NCBI RefSeq assembly: GCF_000227115.2 | Contig: NC_016486.1 | Location: 930,001-994,000, forward strand | Direction of reading: 5' to 3' | Source of the DNA: Naumovozyma dairenensis CBS 421 | Taxonomy: Eukaryota; Ascomycota; Saccharomycetes; Saccharomycetales; Saccharomycetaceae | Length of the DNA: 64,000 bases | Shown here: positions 10,501-20,480 of the stretch, one piece after another | Layout of the letters: each line of letters starts with the position of its first letter | Position numbering within the stretch: the stretch's first letter is position 1 | The notes under the pieces: generated by a model | The model's input: only the letters and a program-made list of their open reading frames with translations | The model's database searches: none | What the model was told of the DNA's origin: nothing | Program-made: the position numbers and the translations under genes

Positions 10501-12258
10501 CTTTCAGAATGGTCACAAACTAAATCAGCCAACGCACCTACCCATGCAAAACCACCAACGATGGCATATGATTGGTTAACTTTAACTTCCACACAACCTG
10601 CTGCTGGTGTTACTTCTGCCGGAACTCCTGCACCCACTACTGCCAGTAGTACTTCTCCAGCTGCTGTTGTAGGTGCTTGGCCTCAAACAGACGGTACTTT
10701 TGATGATGTTGCTGTAAAATCTGGACAATATGGTTTAGATTCTGCGTTAAATAATGGTAAGAAGGAAAAGCAATTTGATTATCATATTAAAAAGAATATT
10801 TCAACTGATGTCAATAAAGGTGCTGTCCCAGCTTCTCAGACCCATCAGGATAAGATGATGAATATTGGTGGTGCTTCCAATGTTGATACTACATATAATG
10901 TTGATAAATCAATTAGAACAGACATTTTCAAAGATACTCCAAAAGAGAAATATAGAAGTGGTGTTGGGAAAGACTTAGGAGTTCAAAGACAAGGTACAAG
11001 ATCTGGTGCTGGTGCTGGTGTCGGTATAGTTGCACTTGGTGAAGTTCCATTTACTGCCACTGAACAAATGCAAGAAGATTTGCATCAGGGTGCTGAAGGT
11101 ATTGATATGCATAAAGATTACCATACTGGCGCAAAGATTGATGTCAACCGTGCAGCTGATTTTGGTTACGAACCTATTAACACTGGTAAGGATCTGAACA
11201 GAGATACTGGTTATAACATAACTAAGCCGATTGAAACAGATATACGTCCAAATACTGATATGAAAGATAATAAAGACACAGGAACAGAATCTTTCAAGCC
11301 AAATTTTATGAAATTAGCCCGTACTGATGAAAGTTTTGGTAAAAGTGCAACTATCAATAGGGATAATAATATTACTGCTGGCGGTAATATTCCTTCTGGA
11401 ATAGGTAAAGCACCATTAGATACAGAAAAACCAAAGGAATCCAATGTATCAAAGGGCTTCTATAGCGGTGATAAGTTAAGTTCGATGCGTGATAATGCTA
11501 TGGATAAACACAATAATGGTATAAATGATAACGGGACAGATTCAATTGCTGATACCACGAGGACTATATATAGTGGGCATTCTGCCAATGATTATGAGGT
11601 GAAAAAGAATATTAACTCAGAGAATTTTGATGAGAGTATTGAGCCACTTTTAGGTATATCTAAGAATAATGATTTACCAGTGAAGGAGAACCCAGAAAGT
11701 GAATTTAAATACTCTAAAGGGAACTATGATGAGACGATGATGGATACCACAGAGCCAAAGAAACAAACTGACGACGACGATTTAACTAAAAAGAATTTAT
11801 TAGAAGAGAGAGAACAGTTTATGAAGACACACCATGGTGGACAGAGCTTAGGGGGACAAAGAATTGGTTCCATTGGTTCGTATGGTGAAACAGTAGGTAA
11901 TTACCCAAGTTTAATTGATCCTGATGTTCCAACTTATGGATTTACAGAAGAGACCGAACATGTTTCTTCGTATGTGGCAAACCGTACAGAGCCAAGAAGA
12001 AAGGCATCGTATGGATCAACAGGTTCCGCCGGTTCTACTGGTAAATCATTGTCACCTGGTGAGCATGTTGACTATTATAAAGTTTCTAAAGCTGAACACA
12101 AAGTTCCTAGAAGCCAAGCAAGAGGTAATGAGTATTTGACTGAAGAGGAACAACAAGAAGGGGAAATGCGTACATCGTCTAAGGACGATAATAAAGGAGG
12201 TTTCTTTAGAAGAGTTAGTATTAGTATTATGAATCAATTACCCAAACCCAAGATGTGA
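7531..12258 (+). CDS. HBT1: Hbt1-like shmoo-tip and polarity protein, repeat-rich (5' exon not resolved)
   Basis: Hbt1 is a ubiquitin-like Hub1-binding protein that localises to mating projections and affects cell shape. From the first ATG at 7714 the frame gives 1514 residues, longer than the S. cerevisiae protein (about 1046); 61 further in-frame codons run back to a probable splice acceptor at 7530. The protein is hydrophilic and looks disordered. Two internal repeat families are visible. One carries PMQEDLYQGA followed by DMNKNYHT and DLGTIKREI, with copies near 9240, 9420, 9600, 9805 and 11040. The other carries GFSTADDMNVSAKKK and SGFDTKPDTNLSNWS, with copies near 8890, 10010, 10165 and 10375. 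A His run is near 8455. Position between FMP45 and WHI4 matches YDL223C. Naming rests on synteny and character, not on a conserved domain. Confidence 0.85.
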   Translation, partial: CQKKSQETQQREDYPINAFKDASKDQGDSQNLGQNKETEKPKNANLSGATENKPTNNNPFQMEGGYDDDTAGRRTYSTTKPIEHNLKSSDNNTNQNSAESDRKLSQGSNTDARTNRQPEIQTERRTSIGDKIKNVTYPILGISKKNSRDDDEKLRDVPAFSSTTTTTTTTTSPPTTPTAKTTTSKNQGTYTTPTSTTESKPPKWKEPFSSDRNTDRNVPKNINKNIGIPGCGMADKPTTTSKSNPAQITKKDLASNAAQTRRKLSHSEMYSTQIPAGCENTGVPGFEDSERTHIPGTLRGKDQETHQHHHHHHNQNKGQKQEEYTGTGMARYPSAPSKTQNQYKLEQQQKDVKKNQGIIKTPGSTAVGGGTTPRTKKQPSSATSKIAPGFTTPDDTNVTVKKTVKQEKTSVQKNPIPKAGIVGSKKGATIAATTGATKPSSIPKQVPKSKDLTGFATSDDMNIQSMKPKERMKTMQKETNPNILSGFDTKPETDMSQWSNTKQQATTGAAGRVGATDSSSTTKRDTTYESTKPITTDVFKEAPIGREQLKERKAHVGVAGKGRNIGTTAVEEIPFVPVDQMQEDLHQGAQGVDMNKNYHTGSRTNKDLGTIKREIDASERETKPVKAHAVGETPFVVTEPMQEDLYQGAKDVNMNKNYHTGARTDKDLGTIKREIDVSERESKSMDTNAIGETPFVPADPMQEDLYQGAKGVDMNKNYHTDARTDKDLDTIKREIAIAESRGTEAGPGAGAGAGAVAIGEIPFVPSEPMQEDLYQGTEGVDMNKDYHTDARTDQDLDSIKRDIEAIEKQRTKTVESTFSTSGQNKELPGFSTADDMNVSAKKKEYPTLAPERNPNILSGFDTKPDTNLSNWSKKKDKPKELSGFLTANDMNVSAKKKEYTTTEPEKNPNILSGFDTKPDTNLSNWSKNKQDKPKETSNRSKNEEKPRQLPGFSTADDMNVSATKKEEHAIEGQNKKPEIHGAFDSLPDTNLSEWSQTKSANAPTHAKPPTMAYDWLTLTSTQPAAGVTSAGTPAPTTASSTSPAAVVGAWPQTDGTFDDVAVKSGQYGLDSALNNGKKEKQFDYHIKKNISTDVNKGAVPASQTHQDKMMNIGGASNVDTTYNVDKSIRTDIFKDTPKEKYRSGVGKDLGVQRQGTRSGAGAGVGIVALGEVPFTATEQMQEDLHQGAEGIDMHKDYHTGAKIDVNRAADFGYEPINTGKDLNRDTGYNITKPIETDIRPNTDMKDNKDTGTESFKPNFMKLARTDESFGKSATINRDNNITAGGNIPSGIGKAPLDTEKPKESNVSKGFYSGDKLSSMRDNAMDKHNNGINDNGTDSIADTTRTIYSGHSANDYEVKKNINSENFDESIEPLLGISKNNDLPVKENPESEFKYSKGNYDETMMDTTEPKKQTDDDDLTKKNLLEEREQFMKTHHGGQSLGGQRIGSIGSYGETVGNYPSLIDPDVPTYGFTEETEHVSSYVANRTEPRRKASYGSTGSAGSTGKSLSPGEHVDYYKVSKAEHKVPRSQARGNEYLTEEEQQEGEMRTSSKDDNKGGFFRRVSISIMNQLPKPKM
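9240..11150 (+). repeat. HBT1: Internal coding repeats of HBT1
   Basis: Five copies of a roughly 45-60 codon unit containing MQEDL(Y/H)QGA, DMNK and YHT lie at about 9240-9395, 9420-9575, 9600-9740, 9805-9950 and 11035-11150. Three copies of a second unit (DDMNVSA, then SGFDTKPDTNLSNWS) lie at about 10005-10155, 10165-10320 and 10370-10520, with a diverged copy near 8880-9040. The copies keep frame and differ at many synonymous sites. Confidence 0.85.
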
Positions 12259-13315
12259 GGAGGCAAGAGCAAGTTTTTTTATTTTTTTATTTTATCTTTG
12301 AACTATTTTTTTTATTGATTTTTATGTAGTTGTTTCACCTAGCCTATGTAGGTACATTATAAGTCATTTTGCTTAAAGTTTTTGCATTCGAGAAACCCAA
12401 AGTATAGCAAATAAGTGAATATATATATATATATATATATATATTCACTTATTTCGTTAATTAGTTTATGAGTCGTCCTGTATATCTTCAACTGTGCCTT
12501 CAACTATTTGATGTAAAAGTTTACAAGTAGTTATGCGGGTAACACCATTAAATTGACTAAACTTCAAGTTAACGACAGGCATTAAGAGATATCACAGGGA
12601 AAGCGATACTGTGATAACTTCAACATATTACTAATTTCAAGATATGTGTCAGTTGAAATAATGCCTGAGAAGAAAACAGTTTTCATTTATCGTTAAACTG
12701 TACTTGTAATTAGCAGATCGATTGTTACTGCGTCGTACAACGCGATATTCTTCCACGTTTAAAGGAACCGGACAGAACAAACAAATGAAATAAACAAATA
12801 AGCACCTAAACAACAAACAACAGCTGTTCTATCATCACGAGAAACACAACTGCATATTGCGCTATACACAAGGGAAGAAGAACCAAAACATCTGTATCAT
12901 CACCATTTTTCTACATAGGCAACCAACTCGAACAAACTGTTTAGAATTTTTCACTATTATTGATTGTCACTCCAATTTTCCTAAGTAAATCGCAGGATAC
13001 CGTTGCATTATAAAACCACACTCATCTGCATTCTGTGATACCTTAACTGCTGATCTTAAGCTTAACACGAAATACATATATTAGCATTTTACATCAAGAA
13101 ACAATTGTGTTATCATTCCAGGAGCAAACGGATTTTAACGTTGGCTTTGAATAGTTCTCATACGAAAGATAGCATTAGATTTTTACACAGAGAGTACTAT
13201 AAAAGACAATATTTGTCTGGAAGTATATTAACCAGCTTATCGTCATCATCAGCCCTCGTATCGACAGTTAATATTACGCCACATATTCGGAACTCATCTC
13301 TAACAGAAAACAGAT
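12259..13315. promoter_or_regulatory. HBT1-WHI4 intergenic region with a Reb1-type site
   Basis: About 1.06 kb before WHI4, without a convincing gene. CGGGTAA at 12536-12542 matches the core site of the general regulatory factor Reb1. The AT palindrome at 12409 lies at the upstream side. Confidence 0.5.
12409..12454. repeat. 46-bp perfect palindrome with an (AT)11 core
   Basis: AAATAAGTGAAT, then 11 AT units, then ATTCACTTATTT forms a perfect inverted repeat able to extrude as a cruciform or form an RNA hairpin. It lies 150 bp after the HBT1 stop, so it could mark the 3' end of that transcript, but this is inference. Confidence 0.9.
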
Positions 13316-15544
13316 ATGTCGCTCATACATGACTCAAATAAGAATATAGAAGAAGCTAATATTTTTTCAACTTCGGATAACTTTCCAGCATTAAACTCAT
13401 CTAATTTATCCATGCATACTAATCATCCCGATCATCTTCATATCCATAATAAGTTGGGTTTAAATTCACTGACTTTACGCAATAATAGTGAAAGTAATCT
13501 TAATCAAAACAGTCATAATGTTGTGTCAAAAGTGAATACTTCCCCATTTAATTTATCATCAATGCTTCAAAATTTTACCTTAAATGAAATGGATAATAAC
13601 AATCAAAACAGTAGTATTAATGCCACTAATGGTATAAGGCATGACTTACCAACAAATATAATCTTTCAAGGTCCATTTGCACTAAAAATAAAAAATATTC
13701 CAAATGATATTTCATTAAGAGAATGTCATGCAATTTTTGCGTTGTCAACTAATCCTACTCATGTGGAACTAGTTCATACTTCTGAAAAGAATAATAATGA
13801 GAAAAACAACATGTATATATTAGCAAAGTTTGAATCATTACCTTTTGCAGCACATTACGCGTCAATATTAAGTTCAAAAAATGAGTTATTTGGTCCAAAC
13901 TTCCCATTTAAACCATCGATTGAACTTATTGAAGAAATAACCGGCAAACAAATATTATTTCAGAATATCCCATCAGTTTATAGTCATCCTGAAAATTATC
14001 GACTAATAAGCCCTAATGATGATGGTAGGAACCTTAATAATCGGAATCATCATTACTATCATCCTGACGCTCCGCCTCACTCTGCATCACCCCTTTTCAA
14101 GAACAATGCTACTAACTCTGATTTTTCTCAACAAAGGCCTTCCTTATTGCACCAACGGTCACGATTTTCTTTTAACGATCCTTTTTCAATCGAAAAATCA
14201 CAACAGTCTGCTTCCCAACCAGTTCAGTCGAATTTGCCTATATTCAATTCGCAACAACAACAGGAGGAGCAGCAGCAGCAACCTCATAATGGTATAACTA
14301 TTTCTCAACCCGATTTTCCGGTACCAATATCAGCCACAACAACAGTAGATTCAGGGAAATCGTTTCTAATTAATGAAAAGGAAGAAATAAATGAGAAGAT
14401 ATGGAGCGCTAACGGAGAATTGTCAATGAATATGAACACATTTGCAACTAATACCCCTCAACCTTGCACACCCAATTTAGATTGGAATTCAAATTCGTCT
14501 ATAACGAATCAAACAAATGCTATTTACGCCCCACCATCCACTCGTAGTTCGATACAACTGTCAAAAATGGATATGGGGACCGTAAATATGCCACCTCCAC
14601 TCTCACAGCAGCAGCAGCAACAGCAACAGCAATTTTTTCCGCCAATAAATATGAGAAATATGAACCAATTTCCAAACAATACGTTCAATGATATGCATCA
14701 TGTATCTACACCGGTTCAAAATTATGGATTAGTAAATCAAATGCCTCCGCCTCCTCCATCTTCTTCTACTACTTCGCATATTCAAACTGGGTATACTAAT
14801 ATGAATAGTTTGTCTAATCCTAACCAATTATTCGATCATAATACTGCACATCATGGGTTGAATCAAATATCTCCATCTCAACAATATTCTAGTCAACAAA
14901 AATCGCAATCTCAATCGCAGTTAGAAAACTTCTCAAAAGTCAGTCAATTTAATGATAACATTAATCATGATATTGGTGGTAGTACCACTAATATTGAGAA
15001 CATACCAGTGAAAAATTCAAGAAATTTACAAAGTACACCAATATCATCAAAGAATCAATCATTACCGCCTTCATCAACAATTAATGTGGCAGGTTCCACG
15101 ACAACGACGGCAACGGCATCACGTATTGACTTATCATTATTAGCTAAAGTTCCACCACCTGTTAATCCTGCAGATCAAAATCCACCATGTAATACATTAT
15201 ACGTTGGAAACTTACCGCCTGATGCAACAGAAAATGAACTAAGACAACTATTCTCATGTCAAAATGGTTTTAGAAGATTATCTTTCAGAAATAAAAACAC
15301 CAATGGTCATGGTCATGGTCATGGGCCGATGTGTTTTGTAGAGTTTGAAGATATCAATTTTGCAACGCAAGCATTAGGTGAATTATATGGAAGTCAATTA
15401 CCAAGAGCTACACTAAGTAGTAAAGGAGGCATCAGATTAAGTTTCTCCAAAAATCCATTGGGTGTAAGAGGTCCAAATAATAATAGGAAACCCATCCAGA
15501 ATATTAACACTACTACATCAGCTAACTCTAATGCTAGTTGGTAA
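13316..15544 (+). CDS. WHI4: Whi3/Whi4-family RNA-binding protein
   Basis: RNA-binding regulator that in S. cerevisiae holds back CLN3 mRNA and thereby sets cell size and the G1 commitment point. The 742-residue product has one C-terminal RRM at about 620-710, with RNP-like segments [15 protein letters not shown] and [15 protein letters not shown] second weaker conserved block at about 120-205 includes [10 protein letters not shown] and [11 protein letters not shown]. Between them lies a Gln/Asn-rich region with several poly-Gln runs, of the type that drives Whi3 condensate behaviour. Position matches YDL224C (WHI4), but conserved segments resemble Whi3 at least as much, so WHI3/WHI4 cannot be separated without a tree. 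Start at 13316 follows a long AT-rich leader. Confidence 0.9.
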   Translation: MSLIHDSNKNIEEANIFSTSDNFPALNSSNLSMHTNHPDHLHIHNKLGLNSLTLRNNSESNLNQNSHNVVSKVNTSPFNLSSMLQNFTLNEMDNNNQNSSINATNGIRHDLPTNIIFQGPFALKIKNIPNDISLRECHAIFALSTNPTHVELVHTSEKNNNEKNNMYILAKFESLPFAAHYASILSSKNELFGPNFPFKPSIELIEEITGKQILFQNIPSVYSHPENYRLISPNDDGRNLNNRNHHYYHPDAPPHSASPLFKNNATNSDFSQQRPSLLHQRSRFSFNDPFSIEKSQQSASQPVQSNLPIFNSQQQQEEQQQQPHNGITISQPDFPVPISATTTVDSGKSFLINEKEEINEKIWSANGELSMNMNTFATNTPQPCTPNLDWNSNSSITNQTNAIYAPPSTRSSIQLSKMDMGTVNMPPPLSQQQQQQQQQFFPPINMRNMNQFPNNTFNDMHHVSTPVQNYGLVNQMPPPPPSSSTTSHIQTGYTNMNSLSNPNQLFDHNTAHHGLNQISPSQQYSSQQKSQSQSQLENFSKVSQFNDNINHDIGGSTTNIENIPVKNSRNLQSTPISSKNQSLPPSSTINVAGSTTTTATASRIDLSLLAKVPPPVNPADQNPPCNTLYVGNLPPDATENELRQLFSCQNGFRRLSFRNKNTNGHGHGHGPMCFVEFEDINFATQALGELYGSQLPRATLSSKGGIRLSFSKNPLGVRGPNNNRKPIQNINTTTSANSNASW

Positions 15545-16129
15545 CAAACGACTACACATTATTTCATTTTTTTTTCCATTTCTATGTTCCTTTTTCTTCG
15601 TTCGAATCAAATATTTTTAAAGTATCCTATTATTGATTGTTAAATGGTTCTTAGATACTACATGTTTTTATTCAAAATCCCTCATTTATCGTCTAAAAAT
15701 AGGGACAAGAAATTCTGACATATGCAGGTTAATCCACTACAAGTGAATAGCTTAAACATAAAAAGTGGGATTTTACTTCATAGAAGAAAAGATCCGCTTC
15801 AATGTTAATCTTCATAATCTTCTCTCCATGTATCAATTATTTTTCATTATCAAACTCCTACTAGTACGTTGCACCGGAAATCCATCAATATTTTGATCGG
15901 ACAGATTAAGAGGTTCCTTTATTTTACTTCAATTTTTTTACTATTCTTCGTTATGTAAACATATCATATCTGCAAATTTAAATATATATATATATATATA
16001 TATAATAAAACAATGTAATCATGTAAAACTAATAATATTAATATTAATAATAAAGTTCATCTAAATTTTGTTTTATATTATAGGTGTAGAAAATAAGAAA
16101 TAATAAAAGCGGATGTTTCCCGTGCTCTC
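15545..16129. other. WHI4/SHS1 convergent intergenic region
   Basis: 585 bp between the 3' ends of two converging genes. It contains an (AT)n run near 15980-16003 and ATTAAT repeats near 16033-16050. No gene is seen; it should hold both terminators. Confidence 0.6.
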
Positions 16130-17872
16130 TCATTGGTCTTTAGAAAGTATTGAAGCCAAATCTGTCATTGTATCATCTTTCTTTATCCTACTTTGTGATA
16201 ACAGTGAAGATGATGAACCATTTTTGTGCTGTTGTTTCAGTAATTTTTCTCTTAGTTTTAAATCATGAGCCTTTTTCTCCAATTCTTGAATCCTTTTAGT
16301 TAATTCCTTTGCAGATTGTGCTTCTAATTCTTCTAATTTTTGTTGTCTTGCTAATATACGTTCATGTCTCAACACATATGGGACCGTCTCTGAAATATTT
16401 CTTAATTTAGATCTCTCTGCAATATCGTTCAATCCATCTCCTTTCGCTGGGATTCTTGGTGATGATGACTCTATCTTAATGTTCCTTATAATTTCTTCGT
16501 TTCCTTGTTTAATATCATGAGACATTTGCTTGATTGGGGAATCACCTTCTTCGATTTCCCTTTTGGCCTGATGTTCATAATAATGATCTGATGATGAGTC
16601 CATATCTTCTTCTTTGATATTATTTCTCGAATGATTCAAACTCGGAGTAACTGGTAAATCTACAGTATTCATATTTAAACTTTGTTGAGAATTAAAATGC
16701 CCTGTGTTCACTAATGAGGCGAAATTACTTAAACTTGGAGCAGCAGATTGTCTTTTCAACATTGCATCATTCGTATTGAGTCTATCGTTATCATTTGGGG
16801 TATTTGATGATTGACTCGAGGGTTCATTCTTGGAGACTGTAGATAATTTCTCCACTCTATAATTTTCATACAATAAATTCTGAGTAGTGTCTTTGAATTC
16901 TTGTAAATGAGAGCCAAATAAAACATTTTTCAAGATGTTTAGATCAGAGACATCATTATCTTCGTCAATACTTACTGTACCCCAGGGGTATTCTCTAATA
17001 TATTTACCTTCTTTGTTTTTGACATCTGATACGACGATGGAGAAAGGTTGCAAAGCAGCCAATGTTCTATTTTCTTCAATTGCTTCTAAATCATCATCAT
17101 CTGGGTCAATTTCAAATTTATAGATAGGGACATTAAATCTTTCGACATCATTCATTATTATTTTTTTAAATTGTTTCAATTCATCCTTAGTAAATGAATC
17201 TGCTTTGGATATGATTGGTAACACATTTGTATAACGTGAGATACGTTTCATTAATTCGATATCTATTTCTCTTAAACCATGACCTGTAGGTTCAATGAAA
17301 TATAGTGCGATATGAACTCTTGTATCTTCAAATCTTGGATTTCTTCTAATTCTTGTTTCCTCTGCCAGAACTATATCAAATTGTTGTTCTAGATATGATG
17401 TTATTTCATTGAATATCAATGAGTCATCTAAATTTTCGTTAATACCATATGTATTTATTAAATTAAATGATATGATATCGTCATCAATTGAAACGTACGC
17501 ATTTTCAGTATCATCAGAAGCACTAGTGATTTCCAGAGAAGTGGAAGTTATCGTGATACCTGATTCCAATGCAGAACGTTGTGGATCAAATTCAGCCATA
17601 TATGTAGGGATACCATCTTTGGAATTAAATGATACTACTTTTGTTGGTTGAATGATCTTCACTTTGGAAGATAATGAATTAGCATTGTCCATATATTCGG
17701 AATGGCTGAATTGATGCGGGAAAATATTGGATTCTAATAAGTTATTAGCAAAAGTGGTTTTACCGGTACCGGAGTTCCCACAAAGCATCATAGTATATGT
17801 GATACCACGTCTATTCTCTTTCTTCCTCCGGAATAAACTTGGTGGAGGTACTGGACTGTTATTATTTTGCAT
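16130..17872 (-). CDS. SHS1: Septin Shs1
   Basis: Septin that caps hetero-octamers at the bud neck and shapes rings and gauzes. The 580-residue product has a septin GTPase domain from about residue 22, with P-loop GNSGTGKT at 32-39, and the septin-unique region near residue 300. A Ser/Asn-rich insert at about 350-470 holds likely phosphorylation sites. A C-terminal coiled coil at about 500-555 is rich in Lys, Glu and Leu. The long C-terminal extension and its position between WHI4 and GCS1 distinguish it from Cdc3, Cdc10, Cdc11 and Cdc12 and match YDL225W. The closest alternative would be Cdc11. Confidence 0.92.
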   Translation of the reverse strand: MQNNNSPVPPPSLFRRKKENRRGITYTMMLCGNSGTGKTTFANNLLESNIFPHQFSHSEYMDNANSLSSKVKIIQPTKVVSFNSKDGIPTYMAEFDPQRSALESGITITSTSLEITSASDDTENAYVSIDDDIISFNLINTYGINENLDDSLIFNEITSYLEQQFDIVLAEETRIRRNPRFEDTRVHIALYFIEPTGHGLREIDIELMKRISRYTNVLPIISKADSFTKDELKQFKKIIMNDVERFNVPIYKFEIDPDDDDLEAIEENRTLAALQPFSIVVSDVKNKEGKYIREYPWGTVSIDEDNDVSDLNILKNVLFGSHLQEFKDTTQNLLYENYRVEKLSTVSKNEPSSQSSNTPNDNDRLNTNDAMLKRQSAAPSLSNFASLVNTGHFNSQQSLNMNTVDLPVTPSLNHSRNNIKEEDMDSSSDHYYEHQAKREIEEGDSPIKQMSHDIKQGNEEIIRNIKIESSSPRIPAKGDGLNDIAERSKLRNISETVPYVLRHERILARQQKLEELEAQSAKELTKRIQELEKKAHDLKLREKLLKQQHKNGSSSSLLSQSRIKKDDTMTDLASILSKDQ

Positions 17873-18345
17873 GATGACGAGCTTAACTTCTTTTGCTTTT
17901 TAAATAGATTAGACCACTTTCAATGTACCGACACACACACACATACACACACAAAATGGGATTACCTTAGCAGATGATTTACGTTTCAACTTCCTGTCTT
18001 TACCTCGAACAATCAATGGAGTACGTACGTAGACTATATAAAAACAATATGAGATCTTAAAACTTTACATGTCTTATTGAAAATGTAAAAATCATGAAAA
18101 ACGATTTCCGCAAAATTGAAAAAATTGGAAAATGGAAATTCGATGATCCAAAAAAAGATGTTTGATTGAAGATCAAAAGAAGCGTATTAATGGCTCTGCA
18201 ATCTCTGATATTATATTACGCTTTGCATATTGATTCCCTCGTTGCTATACAATTTTTTTTCCTGTTCTTTTTTGGCTGTTTTGTGAGGTTTTCTACATCT
18301 GTCCTCGTGTTTTGTGTCTTTCTATAAAAAGGTCATCCCCTCCAA
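17873..18345. promoter_or_regulatory. SHS1/GCR2 divergent promoter region
   Basis: 473 bp between divergent starts. It holds a CA-repeat (about 17932-17952) close to SHS1 and a GTACGTACGTAG stretch near 18021. No extra gene or clear factor site is seen. Confidence 0.4.
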
Positions 18346-20160
18346 ATGGATGATTTAGATTTCACAGATATTGTGAATAAACCTCCACTTAATGTTTATC
18401 AAACACACCGATCTCTATTGGACGTCTTTGTCATCAATTGTTACCAGCTATTGACCCAGAATTCAATTATAAATACGTCTTCATTATTCAATTCTTCAAC
18501 CCCACCTGCACAAAATTCTATAGTTATTACACCGCTATCAAATACTACAGATGTACCAAGTAGTAGTAGTAATAATATGGACATTGGTTTAAGTTCATCT
18601 GCTGCATTAAATGGTGAATCAATGAATGCGAGTCCTATTACACTTGAATTACTTCCGAAAATGAAGCAAGATCTCCCACAAATCTTCATGATGATGTCTC
18701 AAATTTATAATGCAATGGTATCAACAGTTGCTACACTAAACACATCACCTAAATCAGGATTTGAACTTTTTCAACGATTCCAACAGATTATCAAAGAATT
18801 GGAATTAAGTTTCGAAGTAAGCCCTTATAATCGTTATTTTAATAAACTAGATGAAAGGAATTATAGCATTAAGGAGCGATTGCAGTTACAGGATGATGAA
18901 TTATTCCAAAAGACTACCTCGTACATATCAACCGTTTATGATTTACAAAAAAGTACATTATACTCTAAATATGCTTGTAAGAATAATAATCAAACGAAGC
19001 AATTGCCGAGGAAGATTGCAAATACAAACGTAGGTGCAACAAAAACTTTTACAACTACCGCCACGACTATTAATAATACTAATATTCATAATACTAATAC
19101 TAGTTCTTTACCAACGAAGAATTACAAGAACCGAAGTCGAAAGGATACGATAATACAAAATAATAAAATAAACAAGCCCGGTAAATCTAATTGGAGGCAG
19201 CAGCAAATAAGTACTACCAACTATAATAATAATGATAACATTCTTTTTAATCCCATGAAGAATGCCCAACCTAATCTGTCATTGGATTCCACGATTCCCA
19301 TCGGAACGTTGGATCCATCTCTGCTAGATGTACCGTTTTCTAAGAAGTCACAGGCATTACAGCAAGATTTTATGAACTCAAAAGCAATAAATGGTTATTA
19401 TACACAACCTACTAGTCCCGGTGGATTAAATCTTAATTTTGGTGATGTTGTAAATGATCCCTCTTTTTTGGAAAATAATACTCGCAATAATGACAATACT
19501 AATAATGCTATCAATTTAATATCAAATGGAAACATTACCACTAATATAGCCCCTGATGACATTTTGAAACGAAGATCATTAGGTACGTTAGATGTCTGCA
19601 ATTTAGATGAAACGACGGTGGAAGAATTTTTGCAATTAACAAATGATAGCAAAAAAAATCAAAGAACAGAAAACGACCTTGCAAATACTGGTCAGAATAA
19701 TAAGAGTAATAATAATAATAATAATAATACAGACGAGAGTAATACGAATAGTGCAAATACTGGCAATGTTATTAGTGAGCCTTCAAGTTCAAACAAAATT
19801 GATAAGACAACATCTATGTTGGTTGGTTCCTTCAATGTAGAGCCTAATTGCAACACAGCTTCCCTTGATAATAATAATGAGAAAGGTAATAACCGCGATT
19901 ATATCCGTATATCCGGGATGAATTCCAATGATCAATTAGGACTGTCAATACAACCTTCTATACAGACAGGAGCTCACTTAGAGATATACATACAGGCGTT
20001 AAAAAACTCATATGGTAAAGCTGTTCAAGAAAAGGATAATAGAATAGCACATTTACAACAAGAATTAGAAAATGAACGACAAGAAGCACAATGGTTAAGG
20101 AGGGTGCTCATTGAAGATATGGCATATATAAAAGGTGATTTAAATAATATTAAGAAATAG
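18346..20160 (+). CDS. GCR2: Gcr2, glycolytic gene co-activator
   Basis: Transcriptional activator partner of Gcr1, which together with Rap1 drives glycolytic and ribosomal protein genes. The 604-residue product (S. cerevisiae 534) has a conserved N-terminal block at about 15-200, including FQRFQQIIKELELSF and SPYNRYFNKLD. A central motif reads GYYTQPTSPGG near residue 350, then RRSLGTLDV near 407. A C-terminal coiled coil at about 545-604 ends with QWLRRVLIEDM, the region that contacts Gcr1. Linkers are Asn-rich with long AAT runs. In S. cerevisiae this gene is YNL199C on the duplicated sister segment next to WHI3, so its place between SHS1 and GCS1 points to alternative retention of duplicates. 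Confidence 0.93.
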   Translation: MDDLDFTDIVNKPPLNVYQTHRSLLDVFVINCYQLLTQNSIINTSSLFNSSTPPAQNSIVITPLSNTTDVPSSSSNNMDIGLSSSAALNGESMNASPITLELLPKMKQDLPQIFMMMSQIYNAMVSTVATLNTSPKSGFELFQRFQQIIKELELSFEVSPYNRYFNKLDERNYSIKERLQLQDDELFQKTTSYISTVYDLQKSTLYSKYACKNNNQTKQLPRKIANTNVGATKTFTTTATTINNTNIHNTNTSSLPTKNYKNRSRKDTIIQNNKINKPGKSNWRQQQISTTNYNNNDNILFNPMKNAQPNLSLDSTIPIGTLDPSLLDVPFSKKSQALQQDFMNSKAINGYYTQPTSPGGLNLNFGDVVNDPSFLENNTRNNDNTNNAINLISNGNITTNIAPDDILKRRSLGTLDVCNLDETTVEEFLQLTNDSKKNQRTENDLANTGQNNKSNNNNNNNTDESNTNSANTGNVISEPSSSNKIDKTTSMLVGSFNVEPNCNTASLDNNNEKGNNRDYIRISGMNSNDQLGLSIQPSIQTGAHLEIYIQALKNSYGKAVQEKDNRIAHLQQELENERQEAQWLRRVLIEDMAYIKGDLNNIKK

Positions 20161-20480
20161 GGTACGACAATAAATAAAACAATAAATAAATGAATAGTTC
20201 GAATGATAATCTATTCGTTTCTGTCTTTCTTTCTTTCTTTCTTTGTATATTGTATATTGTATAAACGTTCCATCTTGCTATTTGCTGTCATAATTGTCCA
20301 TATTCTGGTGTGGTGTCTGGATGTTTTGTAGTAATTTTTCAGATTTTTCACTTTTAACGTTTATGAAAAATATATGTGTTGATAAAAGATGACATGAAAA
20401 GATGGATCATTCCAAAACACAACAAGATACAGACTGTTCTATTAGGATAAGGTGCCTGAAGATAACCCAGATAATAGATC
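20161..20480. other. GCR2-GCS1 intergenic region
   Basis: 320 bp. A TTTC repeat lies at about 20224-20244. No gene is seen; it should contain the GCR2 terminator and GCS1 promoter. Confidence 0.5.

Noticed and set aside
13105..13332. 75-codon frame overlapping the WHI4 start
   Set aside because: It has no ATG at its beginning and overlaps the clear WHI4 start; probably part of the leader.
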